From assembly GCA_902784425.1 (NCBI GenBank), contig CACZUS010000011.1, forward strand, positions 1 through 53,094: DNA of 53,094 nucleotides, read 5' to 3'. Below, one piece after another: positions 1 through 9,462 of the stretch (positions within the stretch are counted from its first letter, which is position 1; every line of letters begins with the position of its first letter). The notes beneath the pieces were generated by a model. It was not told the DNA's origin and did no database searches. It saw nothing but the letters and a program-made list of their open reading frames with translations. The position numbers and the translations under genes were made by a program. This DNA comes from an uncultured Bacteroidales bacterium. GTDB lineage: Bacteria > Bacteroidota > Bacteroidia > Bacteroidales > Paludibacteraceae.

Positions 1-62
1 AAAGATCTCTCTTCTTCGTCCCTCCCGCCTCTCGCGGTGGTGCTTCCCTTGGAAAGCGAGTG

Positions 63-93
63 CAAAGGTATAACCTTTTTCTTTCCCCTCCAA
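63..93 (-). promoter_or_regulatory. Strong leftward Bacteroidota promoter, stable-RNA-like
   Basis: On the minus strand a TACCTTTG -7 element (63-70) lies exactly 20 nt downstream of a TTG -33 element (91-93), which is the Bacteroidota consensus. A-rich tracts lie upstream (100-130), as in UP elements. The transcript would start near position 56 and leave the window. The TTTGGAGG upstream and TTTGCAC after the -7 resemble rRNA or tRNA operon promoters of this phylum, but the RNA itself is outside, so that is inference. Confidence 0.6.
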
Positions 94-221
94 AACTTTC
101 TCCCACTTTTTTTCGAAGTTTTTCTTAATGCGCTGATTCGTAGAGAGAAAAATTTTATAAGCACTATTCAATTTCAAAAGAAGATTACTCTATTATATCT
201 CCCTATCCATACAAATAAGAG

Positions 222-264
222 AAAAAAAGAAGATGATGCATCTGATACATCATCCTCTTCTTTC
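222..264 (-). terminator. Intrinsic terminator of the OmpA-family gene
   Basis: On the minus strand a GATGATG / CATCATC hairpin, flanked by GAAGA and TCTTC arms, is followed by a run of seven T. It lies about 20 nt past the stop codon at 283. Confidence 0.65.
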
Positions 265-282
265 CTATATGCAAAAGAGTGA

Positions 283-2589
283 CTAATACTCTACTTCAAA
301 TTCAACACGACGATTCTTAGCTCTTCCAGCCGCCGTTTTGTTAGTCTTTATAGGCATTGTGTCTCCTAATCCTGACGTTTCCATACGAGATGCAGCAACA
401 CCCTTTCTCTTCAAATAATTTTTCACGGAATTTGCTCTACTCAATGACAATTTTTTGTTCCACTTAGGATTTCCGACATTATCCGTATGTCCAACAATAT
501 TAAGCTTGTATGAAGGATTATTCTTCATGATCTTCGCAATATCATTCAATATCGGATAAGAACTTTTCTTGATGATCGATTTACCTGTTTCAAACTGAAT
601 ACCCGTGAGAGCTTTCTTGAACACTTGTTTCATATTTATCTCAGGACATCCCTTATTCGAATCTACACCTGCCTCTTCTGGACAATTATCCAAATAATCT
701 GGAACTCCATCACCATCCGTATCAATTGGACATCCAAGAGAATCCACCTTCACACCTTCTGGTGTATCAGCACACTTATCTAAATAATCGAATACACCAT
801 CGCCATCCGTATCAACAGGACATCCAAGTGAATCTACGTTTGCACCTTCTGGAGTGTCTGGACATTTATCCAAATAATCTGGAACTCCATCACCATCCGT
901 ATCAATTGGACAACCCTTTGAATCAACCTTCACTCCATATGGTGTACTAGGACAATAATCCAAGTAATCTGCCACACCATCACCATCGTCATCAACAGGG
1001 CAACCCAAAGGATCCACATTCACGCCTTTTGGTGTGCCTGGACATTTATCCAAATAGTCTGGAACGCCATCTTTATCCTTATCTTTCGGACAACCAGCAT
1101 CGTCAACCTCCACTCCTGGCAAGGTATCTGGACATTTATCATATTTATCAGGAACTCCATCTTTATCCCTATCACGTTTCTTGGTACCGAAGAGGAATGC
1201 TAGTCCTACATTAGCCCTTACCGATCGAGTATTCGATGGAATCTTATATTCTTCAATCTTAGCAAACTTCAATGGAATATGATCAAGCGCCGCATAAAGG
1301 TTGACTGGTCCTAAATTCAAATTCATACCTGCATTTAAATTATTCCACTCTCCATCAAACATATTGTAAGAGAGAGTCAACGACACATATTTGCAAGGTC
1401 GGAAATTCGTTGAAATAAGGAACTCTTCCCATGCTGTACGACGGAAGAAATAGGTGGTCGACAAGAACCCAAATCCTACGCGATCCTCCCACAATGAATA
1501 TTCTGCACCCACATTAAGTTTTGTAGATAAAGCAGAACCATACTTTTCTGGATGATCATTAATCACATACAAATTCTCCAATTCGTCACCATAATGTTCA
1601 TAATATTTGGTAGAGTCATCATTAATATCAAACTCTACACCATTATAAACCACGTCACCATTTTTATCCAACTGTACCAGATCTTTTCTCCAACGAATAA
1701 ATCCGAGATCCAAGACACTAGCAGAGACTTTCAATTCAGGAAGTATTTGGTAGGTCATACCAAGATCTATCGCCATACCGCTTCCACGTGGTTTTATGTA
1801 AGAACGAATCGGTTGATCCTCATCAAACTCGACTTCGCCAAACTGATGCTTATCATTAGGCACGAAACGTAATCCTGGAACAGAACCATGAATAGAGGCA
1901 TCTCCTTTAAAGTGCCACTCATCTTCTGTTGCCATCAAATCCAAATCATAAAAATCGGTGTACGCATTAAGATGTCCCAACAGGAACTTGAATTTTCCAC
2001 CGATAGATAGCTTATCATTAATTTTATGAGAATAACCTGCTGCTATCTCCGAAAAGAGGGTTGAACTTACGGAGAGTCGATTCATTCTGAAATCATAAAC
2101 TTCATGATTGTTCATTCCACCAAAGATGATGGATGGAATCTGATGTGGTAAAATCAGCATGGTCTCCATTCTGTTGGAGAGACCAAACGTAAAGAAGCCT
2201 TTCTCTTTAATCGAGAAACCGAAATCAAGCAAATCCACCCGATATGAAGCATAGACACGCTCTTTAAACTTCAGTTTATCCAAGAAATTCTGCATGACGT
2301 CTGCATTTTTGTCCATAAAGAGTAACGTGCGGACCTCTCCATTCACTTCTTTATTTTCAACCAGATCATCAAAAGTAAAACGGCTATTACCTCCAGATAT
2401 CGCAATCGTTGAAATACCAGGCATACCCACATAAAATTTTCCAATAGGCTGTGCAGCCGGGTTCACCTTATGCTGACGAAGATTTTGTTTATCGAAAAAT
2501 AGTGTATTACTCATCTGTGCATTCGCCACACATGGGAGCAATATCATCACAACACTTGCGATTATTCTTGTCATTTTTTTGCTTTTCAT
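283..2589 (-). CDS. OmpA-family outer-membrane protein with DUF5723-like barrel and TSP3 repeats
   Basis: Predicted outer-membrane protein of 768 residues that anchors to peptidoglycan. A signal peptide (MKSKKMTRIIAS to ANA) precedes a beta-rich region of about 450 residues whose start (KVNPAAQP) resembles Bacteroidota DUF5723 barrels. Six calcium-binding thrombospondin type-3 repeats (D-x-D-x-DGV, CP) of about 30 residues follow (470-650). The last 118 residues are an OmpA/MotB domain with the peptidoglycan-binding signature (GHTDNVG, LSLSRANSVKNYL, GRAKNRRVE). I chose the ATG at 2589 over the one at 2613: it has a strong Shine-Dalgarno 5 nt upstream, and the longer form adds eight residues before the signal peptide and overlaps the upstream gene. 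It is cotranscribed with the lipoprotein gene at 2606-3364. Confidence 0.85.
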   Translation of the reverse strand: MKSKKMTRIIASVVMILLPCVANAQMSNTLFFDKQNLRQHKVNPAAQPIGKFYVGMPGISTIAISGGNSRFTFDDLVENKEVNGEVRTLLFMDKNADVMQNFLDKLKFKERVYASYRVDLLDFGFSIKEKGFFTFGLSNRMETMLILPHQIPSIIFGGMNNHEVYDFRMNRLSVSSTLFSEIAAGYSHKINDKLSIGGKFKFLLGHLNAYTDFYDLDLMATEDEWHFKGDASIHGSVPGLRFVPNDKHQFGEVEFDEDQPIRSYIKPRGSGMAIDLGMTYQILPELKVSASVLDLGFIRWRKDLVQLDKNGDVVYNGVEFDINDDSTKYYEHYGDELENLYVINDHPEKYGSALSTKLNVGAEYSLWEDRVGFGFLSTTYFFRRTAWEEFLISTNFRPCKYVSLTLSYNMFDGEWNNLNAGMNLNLGPVNLYAALDHIPLKFAKIEEYKIPSNTRSVRANVGLAFLFGTKKRDRDKDGVPDKYDKCPDTLPGVEVDDAGCPKDKDKDGVPDYLDKCPGTPKGVNVDPLGCPVDDDGDGVADYLDYCPSTPYGVKVDSKGCPIDTDGDGVPDYLDKCPDTPEGANVDSLGCPVDTDGDGVFDYLDKCADTPEGVKVDSLGCPIDTDGDGVPDYLDNCPEEAGVDSNKGCPEINMKQVFKKALTGIQFETGKSIIKKSSYPILNDIAKIMKNNPSYKLNIVGHTDNVGNPKWNKKLSLSRANSVKNYLKRKGVAASRMETSGLGDTMPIKTNKTAAGRAKNRRVEFEVEY
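640..1182 (-). repeat. Six tandem ~90-bp repeats encoding TSP3 calcium-binding motifs
   Basis: In-frame repeats of about 90 bp, each encoding D-x-D-x-DGVPDYLDxCPxTPxGVxVD or a close variant. The repeats link the barrel to the OmpA domain. Near-identical DNA between units makes copy-number change by recombination possible. Confidence 0.85.
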
Positions 2590-2594
2590 CTTTA

Positions 2595-2603
2595 CCCCTC
2601 CTT
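2595..2603 (-). promoter_or_regulatory. Unusually strong Shine-Dalgarno site
   Basis: The minus strand reads AAGGAGGGG, 5 nt before the ATG at 2589. Bacteroidota genes rarely carry a Shine-Dalgarno, so this decides the start of the OmpA-family gene. It lies just past the stop of the upstream gene (2606). Confidence 0.6.
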
Positions 2604-2605
2604 CC

Positions 2606-3364
2606 CTAATCATTTAACAACAATCTCGCCTTCATATAGGCACTTAAGCTAACCTGTAAACCATATTTCTCATCTAGGTAGAGAGAGCCATCCAACGGCA
2701 TTGCCATATGATAGTTGATCTTGATATGATTTACTTTTTGAAGCATTTCAGTGTCTTTTCCCGAAAATTCAAAATTCACATCTGAATAAGCCGCCTCTAT
2801 CACCTCATGAGATTTCTTGTCAATTTTTGCGCTATTGACAGAAAATGCTCTCCTTAACGATTTGAGCTCCTTCATCTCTATTATAGGCAAATTGACGTTA
2901 TAGTCAAAACCTACTGTGTCACCTCGCAAAAATCCTATCTCCATCTTCACTTCAAAAGGCAGTTTGTTAACAACCTTCATTTTTAATTTCATATCTTCCA
3001 ACGAGTCTAGAATTTCCCCCTTGCCAAAGTAATTGCCAAAATCAACATCTTTCAATGTATCACTCGCAGAGATATCCGTACCCGTGATTGCCACCAACGG
3101 CAAAGGAATATCGCTCTCCTCAATCATCTTACTTAATTCATAAATTGAATCAATCGTAACGATATTTCCAGAAGACCCCCTGTGTCTGAAGACATCTTTC
3201 AGAGTCAAATTCACACTGCCGACAGGTGCATCCAAAGCGGTTTCCACCATCAAACTATCTGCGTTCATATTCTTTAGGTCATATTCTTCCACCTCACATG
3301 ACGTGAGCAAAAGAACTGCCATCGAAAAAAAAGGAATAAAATACCTTAAAAATTTACGGCTCAT
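2606..3364 (-). CDS. Hypothetical lipoprotein
   Basis: 252 residues. A signal peptide with lipobox LTSC (C23) implies a lipid-anchored envelope protein. The mature part is beta-rich with no motif I recognise; it alternates hydrophobic strands with Asp/Ser-rich turns. It precedes the OmpA-family gene, the two reading frames are separated by only 16 nt, and a promoter lies just upstream at 3408-3437, so the two probably form a bicistronic envelope operon. Function unknown. Confidence 0.7.
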   Translation of the reverse strand: MSRKFLRYFIPFFSMAVLLLTSCEVEEYDLKNMNADSLMVETALDAPVGSVNLTLKDVFRHRGSSGNIVTIDSIYELSKMIEESDIPLPLVAITGTDISASDTLKDVDFGNYFGKGEILDSLEDMKLKMKVVNKLPFEVKMEIGFLRGDTVGFDYNVNLPIIEMKELKSLRRAFSVNSAKIDKKSHEVIEAAYSDVNFEFSGKDTEMLQKVNHIKINYHMAMPLDGSLYLDEKYGLQVSLSAYMKARLLLND

Positions 3365-3407
3365 ATAATTCTTGTTGTTTTTACTATTCTAATTGTCAAT
3401 ATTCTTT

Positions 3408-3437
3408 CAAAGGTACAATATTAATACAAAAAAACAA
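3408..3437 (-). promoter_or_regulatory. Promoter of the lipoprotein-OmpA operon
   Basis: Minus strand TACCTTTG (3408-3415) with TTG (3435-3437) 19 nt upstream fits the Bacteroidota sigma-ABfr consensus. The 5' leader would be about 40 nt. Confidence 0.65.
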
Positions 3438-3450
3438 ATCTTAACATATT

Positions 3451-6400
3451 TTATTTTACTTTTATCCTCACACTACCCGTATTAGATGAAAATTCTGGGG
3501 CATATAAACACTGAGCAGAAGTGATTCCATTTGAATAATATCCGGCATGTGTCACCCATAATGGATATTCAAAAACAAATGTTCCTTTCTCCAAATGGTC
3601 GAAGAAGTAATACATGGCAGCATCCTTTGGCGACTGATAATAACAGGTTCCATCACTGCATCTGTACCCCGAGATCTGTGTCACAGGTTCCAAGCAACTT
3701 GCTCGTTGATCCTTCAATGAAACATAATCCATGTCTCGGTCCGTCCGCAATGTGATTCGAATCACCAGTTTGTCACCCACCTTCAGTTTTGTATTCTTAT
3801 CTATCGTTTTCAATACGGGTTTACCATTCACATGTTCTTCTAGCATCACCATCTTCTCTACATGTAAAGCCGTTTTGTTTTTGAGGACCTTATCTATCTC
3901 TTCTTCAAACTGCCAGTACATCGCACCCCATGAGATATTACCGCCATCCTCGCTCTTCAGCTCAATATCTCCGTATGATGGAATGACATCTTTCCCTTCG
4001 ATGATAGTTGAGAAATAACCTGTACCTGCTTCTGTCTGCTCGGGTTCGATTTGTTTGTTGCCCATTTTAATCGTCACTTGATTATCCTTTGACAACCAAT
4101 CGGATCCGCTTAACAACAAGACATTCAATGCATCCACATTGGCTATTGTATTTCCCCAGTTTTGAGTACGTTTCTGGTTGAGTAGCCACAAGCGCAGTTC
4201 ATCTTGCTCTTTCTGTTGTGGATCTACCACCTCAAAGGCCTCCATGATTCTGGTATGAGTGGAAATCGCTGCATCTTGCCAGAAATAACCACTTACATTC
4301 TTTTGCCAATACATACCCATTTCATCCGAGGTGGTTGAGAATTCACGCAATGATTCAACAACTTTCTTAGCTAACGACTGATTTCCATTTCGATGCAATA
4401 CGATGGCTGCCAATGCCTTCCCATTCAACGAGAAGTCTTTCCACTCTTTTTCAATCAATTTATAATAAAAATCATAAGCCTCACGAGCACTTGATTTGAT
4501 TGCCACCTCTGAATATAGACTTCTTATTTGGTAATAATACAAATGTTCCACACTGATGTATGCATATTTTTGATAATCCTTTGGATGATATTTCTTCAAC
4601 CACTCATAGTCTCTCTGAATCTCACTATCCATGAAAGAAAGCGACGAAGTATAATCCATCTTATTCAAGAAATCATTATCTACAATACCTGCCTTTCTCA
4701 ACCGAGCGAAATTATCCAAAACGAACAACGTCACATGGCGACTCGGATTCATGCCTTTAAACCATACGTAAGAACCTTCATCCGTTCTGTATTCCTTCAG
4801 TTTATTCTCCCAATTCTGACACTTATTTTTCAAATCATTCAAATCGAAGAGTGTAGACAAACGTTGCTTCCGTTCTGTCTCATTTCTAGCTTCCAACACC
4901 CATGGGGTTTCATTCAACAAGACATTCTTCACATCCTGATTCTTTTCCAAGTTAGACAATAAGGTCTCTTTATCCTTCCCCTGTTGTTTCCAAATCTGAA
5001 TCACATTAAAGATTCGAGGGTTGGACGTAGCAATGTGTTGAGCCATCAAAGTGGCAAAATGAGCAACTGAATAATTGATTGCATTCTCATGCTCCACAAC
5101 CGCAATCGAAGGGAGTGATTGAACAGCATACCAGACTGGATTGGTTGCGAACTCCAATTTCAAGAAACGTGACGAAAGGGTTTCTGATTGATTGTTCTTC
5201 AGTTGTTCAAACGAATAGTTTTTCGACTGTCCGCCTCTCACATAGACTGGCAAGGATTGTGTCAAGACGATTCTATCTGATAAGATTGGAAGTAGAGTCT
5301 GTTCTGCATCAGAGAAACCATCTGACACAGCAGAGGTGCGAACCAATACGGCATCCCACTCTCTTGGCACTGCAAAGGAGAACTTTACAGAAGTGTTCAC
5401 ACCAGCCTCAACAGAAAAATCAGCACTATTTTCCGCAATCGTTTGTTCTGTAACAGGATCTAGCAATTGGGTCTTTGCCTTTCCTTTTTGAGCCGTTTCA
5501 GAGAGATTAATGATTTTAGCGGATAATACGCACTCGTCACCCTTACGCAAGAATCGAGGAAGGTTCGGTGTAATCATAAAATCCTTTTGTGTCACCATCT
5601 GTTCCTGCAACTGATCGTAATACAAATCTTTTGTATGAGCCAAGGCCATGAAGTTCCAACGGGTAAGACTCTCAGGCATTTGGAAAGACAATATCACCTC
5701 CCCATCTTTATTGGAATTCAACTGAGGATAAAAGAAAGCCGTCTCTGCAAAATTGGTACGAGCTTTAGGTGTGTCAGATTTTACAGAATCGTCGCCCTTC
5801 TCTTCTGTAGGTTTATTCTCCGCGTTGATTCCATTCCGAGACAGATCCTCAGCAACAACATTTTTAGCCATTGCTACCTCTTCCATATCTGCTACAGCAG
5901 ATTCTTCCTCAACCATATAAGCACCATCCGCATTTGCTACAGATTTACTCATGGACATCATCCTTCGAGAGGCAAAACGATAACGATTCACATCCCCAGA
6001 AGGAAGCGACATCCAATCATCAAACTTCCAATTGATCACATAAAAGTTTCTATCTTTTTCCCAATAAACGGATGGACGACTCCAACTGTATTCACTCCAA
6101 TATGGGAAACGGATGTTTTTATAGTAGAACGGAGAGAACGACCAATAATGACGAACAAACTGATCTAACGACGCATCATACATGGCTGCCAACACTTCAG
6201 ACTCTTTCTCTTTCGGCACTGTAATCGTCCACGTCTCTTTAGAACCTGGCATCATCTTATCGCGGAAGACAGATAGCTTCATAGGCAACTTCCTGGACTC
6301 TTTCTTTTTATAAATGGTAAACGATGTGCTTTGACACTCGCCCTCATTCACTAAGAAGAATTTCACATTCATCGCCGTTCCATTTTTTTTGTTCAACGAG

Positions 6401-9162
6401 AATGTAAATGATTTGGTTTCATTATTCAATGTCACCCAACGCTTTTCCACCTCCTTAAATTCATCATCCACAATCATCAGCAGATGAGCATTTTTCAAAG
6501 AGGAACCTATACGAACCGTATATTTTTCATCATAATCCAAACTAACACTTGTAACCTTCTCCTGCCATAAAACAGTCTCAACAGGTGGGCAAGCATCATC
6601 TTCCCGATAGAGAATCACATTGTACGTCTGACTCACATCTCTTCCCTTATCATCCTTGGCAGACAACCTAATACTATATGAGCCGGATTTCCATTCCTTC
6701 GTCTGTTCCGCAATCACAAATCCATTCTGTGCATCAGACGAAACTGTACCAGTAGCAACGACAGTCTCTCCATTTTTTATTTCGTACGTCACATTTGCGT
6801 TCTGTCCGTCACCATTCAGATTCATCACCCTATATTTAACAGCAGGGAACTCATTCATTATTTCACGACTCTTAATGGATGAAGAGAACACAAGAGATCG
6901 ATCACCCACCGTGACATAGATTTCCTCCTCGTGTGTTTCACCATTTGCATCTGTCACCTTAGCATATACAGTGTATTGATAATAAGACAAATCCTCGTCT
7001 TCCTCTTTTTTCTGTGCTAAAAAAGAAACTGTAAATGTACCGTCTTCCTTAATAGAAGACTCTCCCTCCTCAATAGTTTCTTCTATTCGATCAACAATTG
7101 GACGCCACCACCAAACGGAAGGTTTACGAACCACACGATATTCTATTTTAGCCTCTGAAACTGGTGTACCCAACAGATAATCTGCATGACCAGAAACAAC
7201 TATAGAATCTCCAAAAGAAAAAGAGTTCGTCGGACGAGTCATCTTCACCTCAAATGTCGGACGTTTATACTCTTCTACCCTAATAGAATGAGTCTCATTA
7301 TCATCAACATTCAACGAATAATGACCAGCCAAACCATTAGCAGGCAAGACGAAAGAGGAAGCGATGGAGCCCATCTCATTTGTGGTCAGTGTCTGTTTCC
7401 CCACCTCTTGATAGTTCGCATCATATAATACGACATTCACTGTTTTATTAGGCACTACATACGAAGTATTTTCATCCTCCAGTTTGTAGTAAATCACTTT
7501 ATAATAGACCGTTTGTCCTGGACGGTAAATAGAACGATCTGTAAAGATGGCACAATACTGTCCTCGATTGTCAGAAGATTTATATTGATTTGATTCTCCA
7601 AGATAATCCCATTGTGGGTCGAAGAACGTATCTTTCCCTTTTTTCAAGAAAAAGCTTACCCTTTCACGTTTAGATCCCTTAATACGAGCAAAACCATTTG
7701 GGTCAGATTTTGCTTCGTAAGATTTTTCATCTTTCAATCGATGACCTTCAATGGATACATCTTTTATAGGAGCCCCGCTTTTCGAATCCATTATGAAAAA
7801 ATCTTCCGCAAAATCATCATACTTGGATCTTGTTCTAATGCAATAAAAATCGGACACTTCAAAAAAGCAAACATTATCTTTGCTCAAACGGATAGCATAC
7901 GCACCATAAGGCAAAGCATCTATCTCATAAATGGTATCCTTGGGAATATAATAATTTGTCTTTTCCAAATTTAACGAATACTCCTTTATCAGTTCAGTCG
8001 GCATATCCCTACGATTGCTCCTTTCCTTATGAAATTCTTCCGAAGAGACTTTTAATTTATATAAAGAAAAAGAGGTCTTTGTTAAATTAGCATAATGCAA
8101 TTTCAGCTTTATCTTATCTGTTGAATAAGGTTTACTTCCATACAAGGAGATAGATATAGAAGGTTGTTCCACCTCATTGATTATATTTTTGAGTGTACCT
8201 ATTTTAGGATGGTGGGGATATGCATCGATTCCCTCATGACAAACATCTAGAATGCGTTGAGGGAGAGAAGGATCAAAATCTTCCGCATTACAATTCTGAT
8301 TCTTATTTTTCAGCCACTCCTGACACAACGCTTCTCGAATCAAAATAGAAGCACGATGGTTCTTTTCTTTCGAAAGCAACTCTTGCAAGATGGTTTCCTT
8401 CTCCTTTTGTTGTTTATCTAGCGTATAAGTAGCTTGAATCCACTTCAATTTTGCATAAACATACGCGTCTCTTTCCGCATCATTAGCATGAAACTCCACC
8501 CAGTCGGCAAGAAACTTGTTCTTTTCTTCCTCTGAATAGATAGGAGTATATCGATTGTGTGATTCGACAATATCCGAAAGAATTAAATCGTAGAGTGTTG
8601 GTCGATAGATTCGGCTATCCTCACCCAAGGTCAGTATGGCTTCATACTCCTCTGAAGGGACCTTCTTTAAGTTTTCATTCGACAAAGCCACACCCGTCAG
8701 TTCACGTATTTTATTTATAAATAGATTAGAAGGCCATTCGTTAATATCTTCGGGGACAGAATCAGCCAGATCTGTACGGCGACCGATGAGATATTGATTA
8801 CTGTAGTAGTAATTCCTATACAACTTAGCCAACATGTAGGTAGCCATGGATTTTGCCACATCATCGTTCAATGACTGACAAAGCGCATTCATTTCCGCAG
8901 CGCAATCCACAAATGCAGAATCCTCAATGTTCTCTTTTAACTTACCACGATAAGCAATGCATTTAATTCTTTGAGCATAATTATTTTCCGAAATGGATTT
9001 CTTTTCTATCGAATTGATTTTCTCAATAGCTGTTTTCGGATTTGTGTTTGCTATTTTTTCTACAGAAGTCCATTCAGACTTATAACTTGAAAAAGAAGAA
9101 AAGATACCCCACATAATTATTAACTTTATAAATAATTTTAAATAATCAATCATTCTACTCAT
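3451..9162 (-). CDS. Alpha-2-macroglobulin-like protein, thioester motif absent
   Basis: Giant secreted or lipid-associated protein (1903 residues) of the bacterial alpha-2-macroglobulin family, thought to trap proteases in the periplasm. A hydrophobic signal segment (MIDYLKLFIKLIIMWGIF) is followed by an alpha-helical region and then MG/MG2-type beta domains (DRSIYRPGQTVYYK). A Met/Glu-rich linker near residues 1064-1140 could be a bait region. The A2M core follows (FFYPQLNSNKDGEVILSFQMPESLTRWNF). At the usual thioester position (about residue 1357) it reads VVEHENAINYS, so the Cys-x-Glu-Gln thioester is missing. A further in-frame ATG exists at 9312, but the first 50 residues are not signal-like and a TACCTTTA -7 element lies just before the chosen start. 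The ATG at 9153 is an alternative. Confidence 0.8.
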   Translation of the reverse strand: MSRMIDYLKLFIKLIIMWGIFSSFSSYKSEWTSVEKIANTNPKTAIEKINSIEKKSISENNYAQRIKCIAYRGKLKENIEDSAFVDCAAEMNALCQSLNDDVAKSMATYMLAKLYRNYYYSNQYLIGRRTDLADSVPEDINEWPSNLFINKIRELTGVALSNENLKKVPSEEYEAILTLGEDSRIYRPTLYDLILSDIVESHNRYTPIYSEEEKNKFLADWVEFHANDAERDAYVYAKLKWIQATYTLDKQQKEKETILQELLSKEKNHRASILIREALCQEWLKNKNQNCNAEDFDPSLPQRILDVCHEGIDAYPHHPKIGTLKNIINEVEQPSISISLYGSKPYSTDKIKLKLHYANLTKTSFSLYKLKVSSEEFHKERSNRRDMPTELIKEYSLNLEKTNYYIPKDTIYEIDALPYGAYAIRLSKDNVCFFEVSDFYCIRTRSKYDDFAEDFFIMDSKSGAPIKDVSIEGHRLKDEKSYEAKSDPNGFARIKGSKRERVSFFLKKGKDTFFDPQWDYLGESNQYKSSDNRGQYCAIFTDRSIYRPGQTVYYKVIYYKLEDENTSYVVPNKTVNVVLYDANYQEVGKQTLTTNEMGSIASSFVLPANGLAGHYSLNVDDNETHSIRVEEYKRPTFEVKMTRPTNSFSFGDSIVVSGHADYLLGTPVSEAKIEYRVVRKPSVWWWRPIVDRIEETIEEGESSIKEDGTFTVSFLAQKKEEDEDLSYYQYTVYAKVTDANGETHEEEIYVTVGDRSLVFSSSIKSREIMNEFPAVKYRVMNLNGDGQNANVTYEIKNGETVVATGTVSSDAQNGFVIAEQTKEWKSGSYSIRLSAKDDKGRDVSQTYNVILYREDDACPPVETVLWQEKVTSVSLDYDEKYTVRIGSSLKNAHLLMIVDDEFKEVEKRWVTLNNETKSFTFSLNKKNGTAMNVKFFLVNEGECQSTSFTIYKKKESRKLPMKLSVFRDKMMPGSKETWTITVPKEKESEVLAAMYDASLDQFVRHYWSFSPFYYKNIRFPYWSEYSWSRPSVYWEKDRNFYVINWKFDDWMSLPSGDVNRYRFASRRMMSMSKSVANADGAYMVEEESAVADMEEVAMAKNVVAEDLSRNGINAENKPTEEKGDDSVKSDTPKARTNFAETAFFYPQLNSNKDGEVILSFQMPESLTRWNFMALAHTKDLYYDQLQEQMVTQKDFMITPNLPRFLRKGDECVLSAKIINLSETAQKGKAKTQLLDPVTEQTIAENSADFSVEAGVNTSVKFSFAVPREWDAVLVRTSAVSDGFSDAEQTLLPILSDRIVLTQSLPVYVRGGQSKNYSFEQLKNNQSETLSSRFLKLEFATNPVWYAVQSLPSIAVVEHENAINYSVAHFATLMAQHIATSNPRIFNVIQIWKQQGKDKETLLSNLEKNQDVKNVLLNETPWVLEARNETERKQRLSTLFDLNDLKNKCQNWENKLKEYRTDEGSYVWFKGMNPSRHVTLFVLDNFARLRKAGIVDNDFLNKMDYTSSLSFMDSEIQRDYEWLKKYHPKDYQKYAYISVEHLYYYQIRSLYSEVAIKSSAREAYDFYYKLIEKEWKDFSLNGKALAAIVLHRNGNQSLAKKVVESLREFSTTSDEMGMYWQKNVSGYFWQDAAISTHTRIMEAFEVVDPQQKEQDELRLWLLNQKRTQNWGNTIANVDALNVLLLSGSDWLSKDNQVTIKMGNKQIEPEQTEAGTGYFSTIIEGKDVIPSYGDIELKSEDGGNISWGAMYWQFEEEIDKVLKNKTALHVEKMVMLEEHVNGKPVLKTIDKNTKLKVGDKLVIRITLRTDRDMDYVSLKDQRASCLEPVTQISGYRCSDGTCYYQSPKDAAMYYFFDHLEKGTFVFEYPLWVTHAGYYSNGITSAQCLYAPEFSSNTGSVRIKVK

Positions 9163-9186
9163 ACGCAACGAATAATATTTCCCTCG

Positions 9187-9194
9187 TAAAGGTA
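9187..9194 (-). promoter_or_regulatory. Candidate -7 element for the macroglobulin gene
   Basis: Minus strand TACCTTTA, one base off TAnnTTTG, about 25 nt before the ATG at 9162. No clear TTG at -33 was seen, so support is moderate. It lies inside the longer reading frame, which argues for the shorter start. Confidence 0.35.
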
Positions 9195-9275
9195 ATAATT
9201 TTTTATCATAAACGGAAATAATATAAAAATGGTATATCATTCCATTTTCAACTACAAGAAAAACAGTACCACAAA

Positions 9276-9298
9276 AAGTGAATTCTATAAATTCATCG
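9276..9298 (+). repeat. Recurring intergenic palindrome, copy a
   Basis: Reads GTGAATTCTATAAATTCAT. GTGAATT and AATTCAT can pair around a CTATA loop. It aligns with the copies at 9386, 28111, 35581, 42032, 42103 and 48782. Confidence 0.5.
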
Positions 9299-9385
9299 TA
9301 TAATAACAACAACCCAATTTATATTGTGCCTCAACGTCCCCTTGAAGGGCTATAGTATAAAAATCTTCCATACTACTATCTGTTC

Positions 9386-9408
9386 TAGTGAGTTCTATAT
9401 CATTTTGA
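9386..9408 (+). repeat. Recurring intergenic palindrome, copy b
   Basis: Reads AGTGAGTTCTATATCATTTT. The left half matches the consensus exactly and the right half has decayed. It lies in the same orientation as copy a, 110 bp away, and abuts the trpB2 terminator. Confidence 0.45.
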
Positions 9409-9411
9409 AAT

Positions 9412-9446
9412 AAAACAGGAGCACTTCAGTAAGCGCTCCTGTTCTT
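9412..9446 (-). terminator. Intrinsic terminator of trpB2
   Basis: AACAGGAGC and GCTCCTGTT form a 9-bp perfect stem with a 12-nt loop, followed on the minus strand by TTATTT. It lies about 20 nt past the trpB2 stop. Confidence 0.75.
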
Positions 9447-9462
9447 ATCAGATGTATAATTA

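Larger units (their letters stand above)
9163..9462. other. Intergenic region between trpB2 and the macroglobulin gene
   Basis: This 300-bp stretch holds the trpB2 terminator (9412-9446), two copies of the recurring palindrome (9276-9298 and 9386-9408) and a candidate promoter for the macroglobulin gene. No convincing gene was seen in it. Confidence 0.6.

Noticed and set aside
37-282. Plus-strand open frame at the left edge
   Set aside because: It runs through a leftward promoter and the terminator of the OmpA-family gene, and its translation is low-complexity with no domain.
640-1182. Regular ~90-bp DNA repeats that could suggest a CRISPR or minisatellite
   Set aside because: They are in frame and encode TSP3 calcium-binding repeats; there are no unique spacers between identical repeats.
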